From assembly GCA_910578665.1 (NCBI GenBank), contig CAJTQU010000011.1:1-63638 (forward strand): a DNA stretch of 63,638 bases. The letters are read 5' to 3'. The notes under the pieces are model-generated. The model ran no database searches. It saw nothing but the letters and a program-made list of their open reading frames with translations, and was not told where the DNA came from. The position numbers and the translations under genes are program-made. Numbering within the stretch: position 1 is the stretch's first letter; each line of letters starts with the position of its first letter. Origin of the DNA: an uncultured Muribaculaceae bacterium (GTDB lineage: Bacteria; Bacteroidota; Bacteroidia; Bacteroidales; Muribaculaceae). Of the stretch, positions 52,933 through 60,667 are shown in pieces.

Positions 52933-52985
52933 ATTTTAATTTTCAGTTCTTTGGGTTAATCAGTGATATACCGACAAGAAAACCG

Positions 52986-53933
52986 TCATGGTTTCTCGGC
53001 GATAAAGGCTCCGCAGCTATAACCGCCGCCGAACACCATAAGGGCCACTTTGCTGCCGTCTGGTATCTCGTCCTTATACTGCGACAATACCAACGGGGCC
53101 GAAGCAGAACCCGTATTGCCTAATTCCTCGATATTATTTATAAAATCATCAAGATTCTTATCAAGCTGGTGAGCCACCTGAGCGACAATACGTTTATTTG
53201 CCTGATGGGTTATCAGCTTGGATATATCTTCGATTTTAAGTCCGGCATTGTCAAGAGCCTTGTTAAGAGCATAAATCATGTAACGGCATGCGTGGATAAA
53301 GACATCGCGGCCGTCAGGCATTGTTATGCCGTCCTCTTTAGGACGCAGACGGACCCCGTCAGGCCCTTTGCCCACATTGCCGAGACCTTCTGTAAAAACT
53401 GTTGAGACTTTCCAGTCGGTAGGCGCAACGCGCTCTTTCGAGATAAAGTATGCCACAGCACCGTCTCCCCACAAATGTCCTGCCTTAGGATCAGATTCAT
53501 TGGAATAATATGTGTTGTGCTCACTGCATATTAGCAATGCCTTAGTCGCCTTGCCAGCGGCAAAATATGTCTCTACCACCTCCAGGCCGTTGATAAACGA
53601 TGAGCAGGCGGAAGTCAAATACAGCACCTTGGCTCCGTCTATATCATACTGGCGCTGCGCCTGGTGGCCCACTGTGGCCACAGTGTCATAAGCGGCATAA
53701 GCGGCTCCGACTATCAAGTCTACATCCTTTATATCGTACGGAAGAGACCTCATAGCATCCTCTATTGCCTCCATGGCCATTGTATTCTGGTTCTCGCCAT
53801 CCGCACATTTAGAACGTGTGCGTATACCTGTGCGCTGCAATATCCAGTCGGCTGTCAGACCATTGATATCCAGGAAATAATCATTGTCGACTCTTTGTGA
53901 GGGCACATAATGCCCCATGGCGTTGATATACAT
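52986..53933 (-). CDS. Beta-ketoacyl-ACP synthase III-like protein
   Basis: This 315-residue thiolase-fold enzyme has the catalytic triad positions of KAS III: Cys in LTSACSSFINGLEV, His in THQANKRIVAQVA and Asn in ELGNTGSASAPLVL. It begins INAMGHYVPSQRVDN and has WILQRTGIRTRS. FabH starts fatty-acid chains from acetyl-CoA and malonyl-ACP; relatives make other ketoacyl products. Because a dedicated TetR regulator and a FabG copy flank it, I cannot say whether it is the housekeeping FabH or a specialised copy. Confidence 0.85.
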   Translation of the reverse strand: MYINAMGHYVPSQRVDNDYFLDINGLTADWILQRTGIRTRSKCADGENQNTMAMEAIEDAMRSLPYDIKDVDLIVGAAYAAYDTVATVGHQAQRQYDIDGAKVLYLTSACSSFINGLEVVETYFAAGKATKALLICSEHNTYYSNESDPKAGHLWGDGAVAYFISKERVAPTDWKVSTVFTEGLGNVGKGPDGVRLRPKEDGITMPDGRDVFIHACRYMIYALNKALDNAGLKIEDISKLITHQANKRIVAQVAHQLDKNLDDFINNIEELGNTGSASAPLVLSQYKDEIPDGSKVALMVFGGGYSCGAFIAEKP

Positions 53934-53977
53934 AATTATGTTTTTAGGCTTGAAAGCCAGTTTTTATTCTACATAGG

Positions 53978-54562
53978 TCAGCGTCTGCGTATGCCGTTGA
54001 GTATAATATCCGACAAATCCTGCATTACCTGGCTCTTATCCATACCATGCTCCGCAAGATTGTCACGAATGTAAGGAACATCGAGCCCGTGTATCGCATG
54101 CACTATGACCACGGCGGTCTGGTGCACCCTCGAAACCGCGAACTGCCCCTTGTCCACACCTTCGCGCAAGATACAGCTGAGTATTTCAATTTCCTTTTGC
54201 GATACGAGCTTGCGAGCGCGGTCCACCTTGCGCACGTCACGGAAAAAGCCGGCCTTGAGAGAGCCGTTACGGCTCACTATCTCACGCATGGTCTCAAAGC
54301 GACACTCTATATACATCGAAAGCTTTTCGGCCGGAGAGATAGGCTTGTCCAGAATCATACGCAGGGTCTCCATCAGTTTGTCTGTCTCCTGCTCTATGAC
54401 CGCGTTGAAAATATCCCGTTTATTTTTGAAATACGTATAAATAGTACGGCGGCCCTTGTCAGAAGCCGACGCAATATCGTTCATGGTCGTATTCTCTATA
54501 CCCTTGCGGGCAAAGAGCTGCCTAGCCACTTCTATAAGGCGGTCGCGTGTCTTAAGTACCAT
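53978..54562 (-). CDS. TetR-family transcriptional regulator
   Basis: This 194-residue repressor-type protein has a TetR N-terminal helix-turn-helix (TRDRLIEVARQLFARKGIENTTMNDIASASDKGRRTIYTYFKNKRDI in order, not shown in full in any one motif here: RQLFARKG, TTMNDIA, RRTIYTYF) and a helical ligand domain. It is 44 bases upstream of the KASIII gene on the same strand, so it probably controls the unit and itself. TetR proteins near fatty-acid genes often sense acyl-CoA or acyl-ACP. A promoter candidate lies at 54670-54700. Confidence 0.88.
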   Translation of the reverse strand: MVLKTRDRLIEVARQLFARKGIENTTMNDIASASDKGRRTIYTYFKNKRDIFNAVIEQETDKLMETLRMILDKPISPAEKLSMYIECRFETMREIVSRNGSLKAGFFRDVRKVDRARKLVSQKEIEILSCILREGVDKGQFAVSRVHQTAVVIVHAIHGLDVPYIRDNLAEHGMDKSQVMQDLSDIILNGIRRR

Positions 54563-54818
54563 AAGCGTCTGTTATTATACGTTTGTAAATACCGGGAGCC
54601 TCCCTCATTCGCAATGCGAGATACAATGGATGAACAAAATACACATTGCACACATTCGCTATTTTTGTGCGAAATTAATAAAAAATTCTTAGTTTGCAAA
54701 AGTATTTTGCACCCATCTAAGGTTATTGTGCATATTTCACTCCGAGATGGGAGAGGCAAAACATCGTTTGCATATTTTAACACAAAAATACACGAAAACA
54801 TTTGCACAGTCCAAAAAT
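54563..54818. promoter_or_regulatory. Region upstream of the TetR gene
   Basis: The minus-strand -33 TTTG (54700-54697), 19 bases, then TAATTTCG (54677-54670, one mismatch to TAnnTTTG) is a likely TetR promoter. Short inverted repeats lie between it and the start codon: TCGCAATGCGA near 54608 and a TTGCACA/TGTGCGAA pair near 54640-54672. Either could be the operator. Confidence 0.4.
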
Positions 54819-54832
54819 TCGCCGTAACTTTG
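54801..54832 (+). promoter_or_regulatory. Promoter of initiator tRNA
   Basis: TTTG (54801-54804), 20 bases, TAACTTTG (54825-54832), matching the Bacteroidota promoter. The mature tRNA begins at 54902. Confidence 0.65.
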
Positions 54833-54901
54833 CACTCGCAAAAGGGAAACAGACTGGTGAAGAGATGCAATTCATCATACAAGGTCACTCCCGGCAAATA
54901 T

Positions 54902-54973
<72 letters not shown>

Positions 54974-54980
54974 CAAATCC

Positions 54981-55015
54981 GACACCGTCACCAATCCAAG
55001 TGACGGTGTCTTTTT
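54981..55015 (+). terminator. Terminator of tRNA-fMet
   Basis: GACACCGTCA and its complement form a perfect 10-bp stem (54981-54990 with 55001-55010, 10-base loop) followed by TTTTT. It ends 17 bases before the next ATG. Confidence 0.8.
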
Positions 55016-55031
55016 GTTTAATCACACCACT

Positions 55032-55727
55032 ATGACACCCGTCTACGAAGACAACCACATAATAATCGTTTACAAACGCCCCGGAGAAATCGTCCAGGGC
55101 GACAAATCGGGCGACACTCCGCTCGTAGACATGGTAAAGGCGTACATAAAAGACAAATATGCCAAACCAGGCAATGTATTCTGCGGTGTCGTACACCGCA
55201 TTGACAGGCCCGTAGCCGGCCTGGTGATTTTTGCCAAGACCTCCAAAGCTCTCACCAGACTGAACCAAATGCTGCGTGACGGAGAAATACATAAAACTTA
55301 TCGGGCCATAGTGAAAGGAAGTCCGCAAAAAACAGAGGCAAGGCTTTCCCACTATATAACCTCGGTAGAGCGCAATAACAAAAGTTATGCGCACGACAAA
55401 CCGGTTAAAGATAGTAAACATGCCGAATTGGAATACCGCACACTGGCTACCGGAGAACGATATTCGCTACTGGAAATAAAACTGCTCACCGGGAGAAAGC
55501 ACCAGATCAGAGTGCAGCTGGCAACAATAGGACACCCCATCAAGGGGGACCTCAAATATGGTTTCCCCCGCTCCAACCATGACGGATCAATATCACTGCT
55601 GGCATATAATATCAAATTTATCCACCCTGTCTCCAAAATACCTGTCGATGTCACTGCCCCTATACCAGACTCCGACCCTCTTTGGCAGACATTAAACAAC
55701 ATCCACGACAATGGACACCATCAATAA
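55032..55727 (+). CDS. RluA-family pseudouridine synthase
   Basis: This 231-residue enzyme converts uridine to pseudouridine in rRNA or tRNA. It has HRIDRPVAGLVIFAKTSKA with the catalytic Asp, then ARLSHYITSVERNNKSY and KLLTGRKHQIRVQLATIGHPIKGD, all in family order. It lacks the S4 domain of RluC/RluD. I chose ATG 55032, which lies just past the tRNA terminator. It overlaps the next gene by 17 bases. The target site is unknown. Confidence 0.9.
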   Translation: MTPVYEDNHIIIVYKRPGEIVQGDKSGDTPLVDMVKAYIKDKYAKPGNVFCGVVHRIDRPVAGLVIFAKTSKALTRLNQMLRDGEIHKTYRAIVKGSPQKTEARLSHYITSVERNNKSYAHDKPVKDSKHAELEYRTLATGERYSLLEIKLLTGRKHQIRVQLATIGHPIKGDLKYGFPRSNHDGSISLLAYNIKFIHPVSKIPVDVTAPIPDSDPLWQTLNNIHDNGHHQ

Positions 55728-56673
55728 ATATTCAGATATAATCGAGCAGGCCGTAAAATCGCTGCAACTGCCGGCCGACCGGCTGCCCGGTCTGTACGAA
55801 CCTATAGCCTACGGACTTGACACCGGAGGCAAACGCCTCCGCCCCGTTCTCGCCCTTATAGCGTGCCAGGCCTCTTGCGGCACACCAGACCCGGCCATAC
55901 CGGCCGCACTGGCAGTAGAAATGTTTCACAACTTCACACTGCTGCATGATGACGTAATGGACAATTCCGACACAAGACGCGGCAAACCGTCAGTACAGAA
56001 AAAATGGGATGTGAGCACGGCAATACTCAGCGGAGACACTCTGGCCACTTTGGCCACCCAGGTATTATGCCGACTACCGGATCCATGCCTGAGAAAAGCG
56101 CTTGAATGCTTCAACAAATCCGCTATAGAAGTATATGAAGGCCAGCAGCTTGACATGGAATTTGAGAAGCGTTCAGATGTCTCTCTATCTGAATACCTTG
56201 AAATGATACGTTTAAAGACCTCCGTATTGCTCGGCTGCGCTGCAAAACTCGGCGCGCTGGCCGGAGCCGCCACAGACATGGAGGCAGACCTGTGGTACGC
56301 CTATGGCGAAGCTCTCGGACTAGCATTCCAGATACAGGATGACTGGCTCGACGTATATGGAGATCCTGCCACTTTCGGAAAACCTATAGGCGGCGATATA
56401 CTTAACGACAAAAAAACATTTCTAATGCTCTCGGCTCTTGCAGGCCCGAATGCGGAAATGATGAAACAGGCCATGGCCATGCCGGCCTCGGAAGAGAAAA
56501 TCAAGACTGTGCGTCGCATTTATGACGATAGCGGCATTCCGCAGGCATGCCACAACGCTATCGAAAAATACACTGACCAAGCTGTTAAAGCGTTAGACAA
56601 CCTGAATATCGCACCCGGCCTATATGAGCTATTGGTATCGCTGGCACGAAACCTTGCAAACAGAACAAAATGA
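55711..56673 (+). CDS. Polyprenyl diphosphate synthase
   Basis: This 320-residue trans-prenyltransferase lengthens isoprenoid diphosphates. It has both aspartate-rich motifs: LLHDDVMDNSDTRRGKPS and FQIQDDWLDVYGD, with GKRLRPVLALIA early and GGDILNDKKTFL after the second. The product length (geranylgeranyl to octaprenyl) cannot be set by eye. The start overlaps the pseudouridine synthase gene by 17 bases and the end overlaps tatD by four bases, so all three are one operon. Confidence 0.92.
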   Translation: MDTINKYSDIIEQAVKSLQLPADRLPGLYEPIAYGLDTGGKRLRPVLALIACQASCGTPDPAIPAALAVEMFHNFTLLHDDVMDNSDTRRGKPSVQKKWDVSTAILSGDTLATLATQVLCRLPDPCLRKALECFNKSAIEVYEGQQLDMEFEKRSDVSLSEYLEMIRLKTSVLLGCAAKLGALAGAATDMEADLWYAYGEALGLAFQIQDDWLDVYGDPATFGKPIGGDILNDKKTFLMLSALAGPNAEMMKQAMAMPASEEKIKTVRRIYDDSGIPQACHNAIEKYTDQAVKALDNLNIAPGLYELLVSLARNLANRTK

Positions 56674-57458
56674 TCGACACGCACACACATCTATACCTTC
56701 AGGACGCATTTCCAGAACAAGAGGGCTGTGACGCCGTACACCGTGCGATAGAGGCCGGGGTGACGCGCATGATTATGCCTAATGTGGACACATCGTCCAT
56801 TGCCAGTATTACAGCTATGCGCGATAAGTTTCCCGACAATGTATTTATGGCCATGGGGCTCCACCCCACCGAAGTGACAGACTCATGGAAACATGATCTG
56901 GCCATTATAGAAAAGCATCTGGATTCAGTCGGAATGGTCGGCCTAGGCGAAATCGGCATGGATTTATACTGGGACGCGTCAAAACGCGATCACCAGATTA
57001 AAGCATTCAAGCACCAGCTGGAATGGGCCGTAGAGCGCCGACTCCCTGTAATAATACATCAGAGAAAAGCATTGCAAGACACTCTGGATATACTAAAAGA
57101 AACTGATCTTGAAGCCATACCGGCCATAATATTCCATTGCTTCACAGAGGGAGTAGATAGCGTGCGCGCCATAAGAGAAATTGTGCCTGACGCATTCTTC
57201 GGTATCGGCGGCGTGGTAACATTCAAAAATGCTTCAGACCTGAAACAGGCAATCCCGGAAATAGGAATACAACGCATCGTTTTAGAGACCGACGCCCCAT
57301 GGCTCGCTCCGGTTCCCCACCGTGGGAAACGCAACGAAAGCTCTTATATACCAGTCATAGCCGGAAGTATAGCCGAAATACTGGGCATTCCGCCAACACA
57401 GGTAGAATCAACCACCACAGACAACGCCAACCAGATATTCAATCTGCCAGTGTTATAG
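56670..57458 (+). CDS. TatD-family metal-dependent DNase
   Basis: This 262-residue TIM-barrel hydrolase has IDTHTHLYL (metal-binding His pair), GLGEIGMDLYWD (Glu), VIIHQRKA (His), FHCFTEG (His) and LETDAPWLAP (Asp), the full TatD set. Family members cut DNA or RNA 3' ends, with roles in oxidative-damage repair. Its coding end overlaps the convergent lipoprotein gene by 20 bases. Confidence 0.93.
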   Translation: MIDTHTHLYLQDAFPEQEGCDAVHRAIEAGVTRMIMPNVDTSSIASITAMRDKFPDNVFMAMGLHPTEVTDSWKHDLAIIEKHLDSVGMVGLGEIGMDLYWDASKRDHQIKAFKHQLEWAVERRLPVIIHQRKALQDTLDILKETDLEAIPAIIFHCFTEGVDSVRAIREIVPDAFFGIGGVVTFKNASDLKQAIPEIGIQRIVLETDAPWLAPVPHRGKRNESSYIPVIAGSIAEILGIPPTQVESTTTDNANQIFNLPVL

Positions 57459-58170
57459 GAGTATCCTCTACAACGGGAACCTCCTCCTCCACAACGGTCG
57501 AAACATCTGCATCTACAGGCTGCGCATCACTATGCGCGGCCTCTTTATATCTAGGCGCTGTTCTGGCTGGTCCGGGAGTGCCGTATTCCGCAACAATTTC
57601 AGCAGGGATCTCGCCTGCGGCACGCGTATTTATCCCGGCAGCAAAACCACGTAGAAATCTGTTAAACGTATCCTCGTCATTACCACAGGCACGGCGCAGT
57701 TCAGCCACCTCGCGGTCCACCTTGCCGATAGTAAGACGTTTCTCTATCACCTGGTTGACATATCCGAGACCGAGTTCATACCCCACACGGTCCAAATCGG
57801 CTAACGGAGAGGCCATAAGCATCTTCATCTTGGCCACAAGCGGCATATACTCCATATATGAGTCAAACGCCTGACGGTACAAGCCGAAACCGGTTTCGCC
57901 AAGACGCTCATACATATAAGTATCCACCACTGTAAAATCCTTGAAAGCAATCCCAGGATGCTTGCCTTCCGCGGTTTCACACACAAATACCGCGATTGAG
58001 TCAGGAGACAGACCATGGTCCAACAACACACGCACTTTGGCAGAATCAGACATTGTTGCAAAATCAGCAGGCAGCGACGAATCAATCACATTATTGCCTC
58101 CGTCACTCTTTCCACAAGAAAAAAGCAAAAAAGCCATAGCCGCTACCAGGCATAATCTACAGACTTTCAT
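57439..58170 (-). CDS. Hypothetical lipoprotein
   Basis: This 243-residue lipoprotein has a signal peptide ending in a lipobox (FLLFSC followed by GKS). The middle is helical and acidic (SDSAKVRVLLDHGLSPDS, then DTYMYERLGETGFGLY), and the C-terminal 50 residues are Glu/Val/Pro-rich (VSTVVEEEVPVVEDTP) and probably disordered. No family recognised. I chose ATG 58170 as giving the best signal peptide. The 3' end overlaps tatD by 20 bases on the other strand. A -7 box (TAATTTTG, 58214-58221 minus) is upstream. Confidence 0.65.
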   Translation of the reverse strand: MKVCRLCLVAAMAFLLFSCGKSDGGNNVIDSSLPADFATMSDSAKVRVLLDHGLSPDSIAVFVCETAEGKHPGIAFKDFTVVDTYMYERLGETGFGLYRQAFDSYMEYMPLVAKMKMLMASPLADLDRVGYELGLGYVNQVIEKRLTIGKVDREVAELRRACGNDEDTFNRFLRGFAAGINTRAAGEIPAEIVAEYGTPGPARTAPRYKEAAHSDAQPVDADVSTVVEEEVPVVEDTPITLAD

Positions 58171-58213
58171 ATAATTACTAGTAATTAATCTCACTTAGGA
58201 ACAGTTAACGGCA

Positions 58214-58221
58214 CAAAATTA
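58214..58221 (-). promoter_or_regulatory. -7 box of the lipoprotein gene
   Basis: TAATTTTG on the minus strand matches the -7 element. A -33 TTG at the exact spacing is not present. Confidence 0.45.
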
Positions 58222-58242
58222 CTAAAAAATTGACAAAGAGCC

Positions 58243-58273
58243 TTGGCCAGTTCAAAAAAAATCACTAACTTCG
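58243..58273 (+). promoter_or_regulatory. Promoter of tRNA-Ser
   Basis: TTG (58243-58245), 20 bases, then TAACTTCG (58266-58273, one mismatch to TAnnTTTG). The tRNA starts at 58323. Confidence 0.5.
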
Positions 58274-58322
58274 CACTGCAATTGGCAAAAGCTTTACATA
58301 CAAACTACAGCCAAAATAATTT

Positions 58323-58410
58323 GGAATGGTGCTCGAGTGGCTGAAGAGGCACGCCTGGAAAGCGTGTATACGCCAAAAGCGTATCCCGAGTTCGAATCTC
58401 GGTCATTCCG
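58323..58410 (+). tRNA. tRNA-Ser (anticodon GGA)
   Basis: An 88-base class II tRNA with a long variable arm (TATACGCCAAAAGCGTA). The anticodon loop CTGGAAA gives anticodon GGA, the T-arm has GAGTTCGAATCTC, and the discriminator is G. A hairpin terminator follows at 58417. Confidence 0.95.
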
Positions 58411-58416
58411 CAACAG

Positions 58417-58460
58417 AAGTCCTGAAAATTAGCGAATTATACACTAGTTTTCAGGACTTT
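58417..58460 (+). terminator. Terminator of tRNA-Ser
   Basis: A 12-bp stem (58417-58428 with 58448-58459) followed by TTCTATA, with an AT-rich loop of 19 bases. It lies seven bases past the tRNA. Confidence 0.65.
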
Positions 58461-58545
58461 CTATATGCCTATCTATAAATTTCGAGCATTTTCAATACTC
58501 ATTTGGGGATCATCTTGCTAAAACATACCACAAGTTGTACCAGCC

Positions 58546-59097
58546 TTATTCCTTAATGGTGTTCAGGTCACGGAATAATTTAATGTACCTAGGCCACAAA
58601 TACCATACTGACAATACTAAGGACACTATTATGGTTCCGATACACAGCCAAAATGCAAAAACATTAATAACATATAGGTCTGGCAGAAATAACATAAAGA
58701 ATTGGATAATACCGATTCCAAATATAATTTCACCGGAAAGAGTATATATTTTAAGAGTGGTCGTTTTAGCAAACAACTTGGCCGGAGTTAGCCGTGAGAT
58801 ACTGAGTTTCTTGAGCTTAAAATACATCAAGATATACCAGACAGACGCGAGTGCCAGATAAATTATGAGGAAAATGTGAATATGGACCTGTAATGCCGGT
58901 AAATTCACATTTCCAATCCACAACAGAGTGAATACTATTGCCAGTATGGCGGTAGATATAGAAGAGCGGCGATATTTTTTGAGCAAGTGAGACTTTGCAG
59001 TCTGTGATGCCGATACATTGATTTTGATGTCAGTCGAAGTCTTGGATAACACCTGGTCCAATACGGACATACTTTCTTTAAGTTCGTTGAGCTGCAT
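58546..59097 (-). CDS. Four-helix membrane protein next to ECF sigma factor
   Basis: This 183-residue protein has a soluble N-terminal part of about 45 residues (MQLNELKESMSVLDQVLSKT) and four membrane helices (SSISTAILAIVFTLLWIG, HIHIFLIIYLALASVWYIL, IIFGIGIIQFFMLFLP, INVFAFWLCIGTIIVSLVLSVWY). It starts one base after the sigma factor stop, so the two are translated together. This organisation is typical of a membrane-bound anti-sigma partner, but no recognised anti-sigma domain is visible. The role as sigma regulator is inferred from position. I chose ATG 59097 over an earlier one that lies inside the sigma gene. Confidence 0.65.
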   Translation of the reverse strand: MQLNELKESMSVLDQVLSKTSTDIKINVSASQTAKSHLLKKYRRSSISTAILAIVFTLLWIGNVNLPALQVHIHIFLIIYLALASVWYILMYFKLKKLSISRLTPAKLFAKTTTLKIYTLSGEIIFGIGIIQFFMLFLPDLYVINVFAFWLCIGTIIVSLVLSVWYLWPRYIKLFRDLNTIKE

Positions 59098-59098
59098 A

Positions 59099-59590
59099 TT
59101 ATATAGATTTTGATAGTTTGTCTTTGATACGGTGTATTTTAGTCGCAACAGTGTTACGTTTTAGGCCGAGGGTAGTGGCTATTTCTTCATATGAATATTC
59201 ATCTAGCCAAAGCAAAATTATTGCTTTCTCAATATCTTCAAGCCTGTGAATCAACGAGTGGAGTATTTGAAGATTCTCTCTTTGCGCATCGTCAATTTCG
59301 GATGATAAGTCAGGCAGACCGAAATCGAACGATACTGTTTCAATTTTTTGTTTTGAAGAACGTAAGGCCATTAAAGCAGAGTTCACGGCAACCCTGTAAA
59401 TCCATGTCGACATTTTGCTGTCACCTCTGAATTGATTTAATCCAAGCCAAATATTTACATAAATTTCTTGCCGTAGATCTTCAAACAGCAATTTGTCGGT
59501 AGCATAGAAGTAGCTGACCTTATTAATGATTTGGGAATGCTGCTGTATAAGCGATGCAAACTCCCTTTCATTTATCGGAGGATGTATCAT
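59099..59590 (-). CDS. ECF-type RNA polymerase sigma factor
   Basis: This 163-residue sigma factor has region 2 (about residues 20-85: DLRQEIYVNIWLGLNQFRGD, STWIYRVAVNSALMALR) and region 4 (about 105-160: LIHRLEDIEKAIILLWLDEYSYEEIATTLGLKRNTVATKIHRIKDKL in order). I chose ATG 59590 (MIHPPINEREFASL) because the 27 codons before it are outside the fold. It is coupled to the membrane protein that follows, a likely anti-sigma factor. Targets are unknown; the outer-membrane receptor at 29903, which lacks an exact -7 box, is not near enough to assign. Confidence 0.9.
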   Translation of the reverse strand: MIHPPINEREFASLIQQHSQIINKVSYFYATDKLLFEDLRQEIYVNIWLGLNQFRGDSKMSTWIYRVAVNSALMALRSSKQKIETVSFDFGLPDLSSEIDDAQRENLQILHSLIHRLEDIEKAIILLWLDEYSYEEIATTLGLKRNTVATKIHRIKDKLSKSI

Positions 59591-59784
59591 ATCTAGATTA
59601 TTTTGCTTCGTTAGATGCAGATTTAACTCCGAAAGTTTCAGCAGTTGATTTTTTAACACAACCAATATCAAGAGGCACAGCTAGGAATTCCCCGTAAATT
59701 AATATGTAGTCTCTAAGCAACTATGCCATGGCAGTAATTAACGCGGCATAGTTTAAATTATTGCTGTTTAATACTTATAATCGT

Positions 59785-60546
59785 TTATCTCAAGATTTGA
59801 ATCTTATTTTTCAAGGCCGATCTTTGTTCTGGAGAGGTTCTATATTCAAAAGCAGCGATATTGCCGGATTTATCAACTACGATCGTCAGCGGATAACCGT
59901 TCGCACCTATCCATTCTTTAAACTGTTTGTCATCGACAAGATGAATCCATGTAAAATTGACTTTATCAAGAACCTGGCGAGCCACCGCCGGAGTTTCGTA
60001 AGTAGATGACAAAAACATCACATCCGGCATCTCGTCTTTCCAAGTAGAAAGTTCGGGCATCTCTCTTCGACAAGGGCCGCAGCCGGTGAACCAAAGATTA
60101 AGCACCATCACTTTGCCATCAATATCAGCATTCTTCCAAATTTTTCCATCAATATCCGTAGCAACAAATTGAGGAAACGGGTCTCCTACCCTGATAAGGG
60201 GTTTTGTTGCACTCATAGTAAAATTAATGCCCTGCCCCTCTTTCTGTTCGTTATATCTGCGTAACAACTCCTCCCCTTCCGAAACATTTTCCACAGGAAT
60301 CGCATACTTCAAAGCTTCTTCGGAAAGAATAATTGACGGAGAGAATACGCACAACACCCTGGTACCATTTGGCGTGTTTATTGTAAACAGTTTCATATCC
60401 TGAAGCATCGGGGTATTTTTAGCAGCAGAGGGCAACTCTTTAAAAAACACACCGTTCAGTATAACTATTTTCTCTGAATCTTTGGCGAAAGCCGTGACAC
60501 CGACTAACATTAGTATTGAGAACACAAAAGACGTTAATATCTGCAT
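59785..60546 (-). CDS. TlpA-like thiol-disulfide oxidoreductase
   Basis: This 253-residue exported protein has a signal peptide (MQILTSFVFSILMLVGVTAFA), an N-terminal region of about 100 residues of no known family, and a thioredoxin-like domain with the CxxC motif in NLWFTGCGPCRREMPEL, plus IVVDKSGNIAAFEYRTSP near the end. It fits the TlpA/ResA group that keep or make disulfides in the periplasm, or that supply reductant for cytochrome assembly. I chose ATG 60546 for its signal peptide. It runs in the same direction as the sigma factor, 194 bases apart. Confidence 0.85.
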   Translation of the reverse strand: MQILTSFVFSILMLVGVTAFAKDSEKIVILNGVFFKELPSAAKNTPMLQDMKLFTINTPNGTRVLCVFSPSIILSEEALKYAIPVENVSEGEELLRRYNEQKEGQGINFTMSATKPLIRVGDPFPQFVATDIDGKIWKNADIDGKVMVLNLWFTGCGPCRREMPELSTWKDEMPDVMFLSSTYETPAVARQVLDKVNFTWIHLVDDKQFKEWIGANGYPLTIVVDKSGNIAAFEYRTSPEQRSALKNKIQILR

Positions 60547-60667
60547 AACGATCAATTTTAAACACGTAAAGATACACATTTCCAGTGAAATATAAATAAC
60601 TATCTAGCTAAAAACACACTGGCAGCTGATTCTGAAGAGACTATTCTGTGAAACATAAATTATTATA

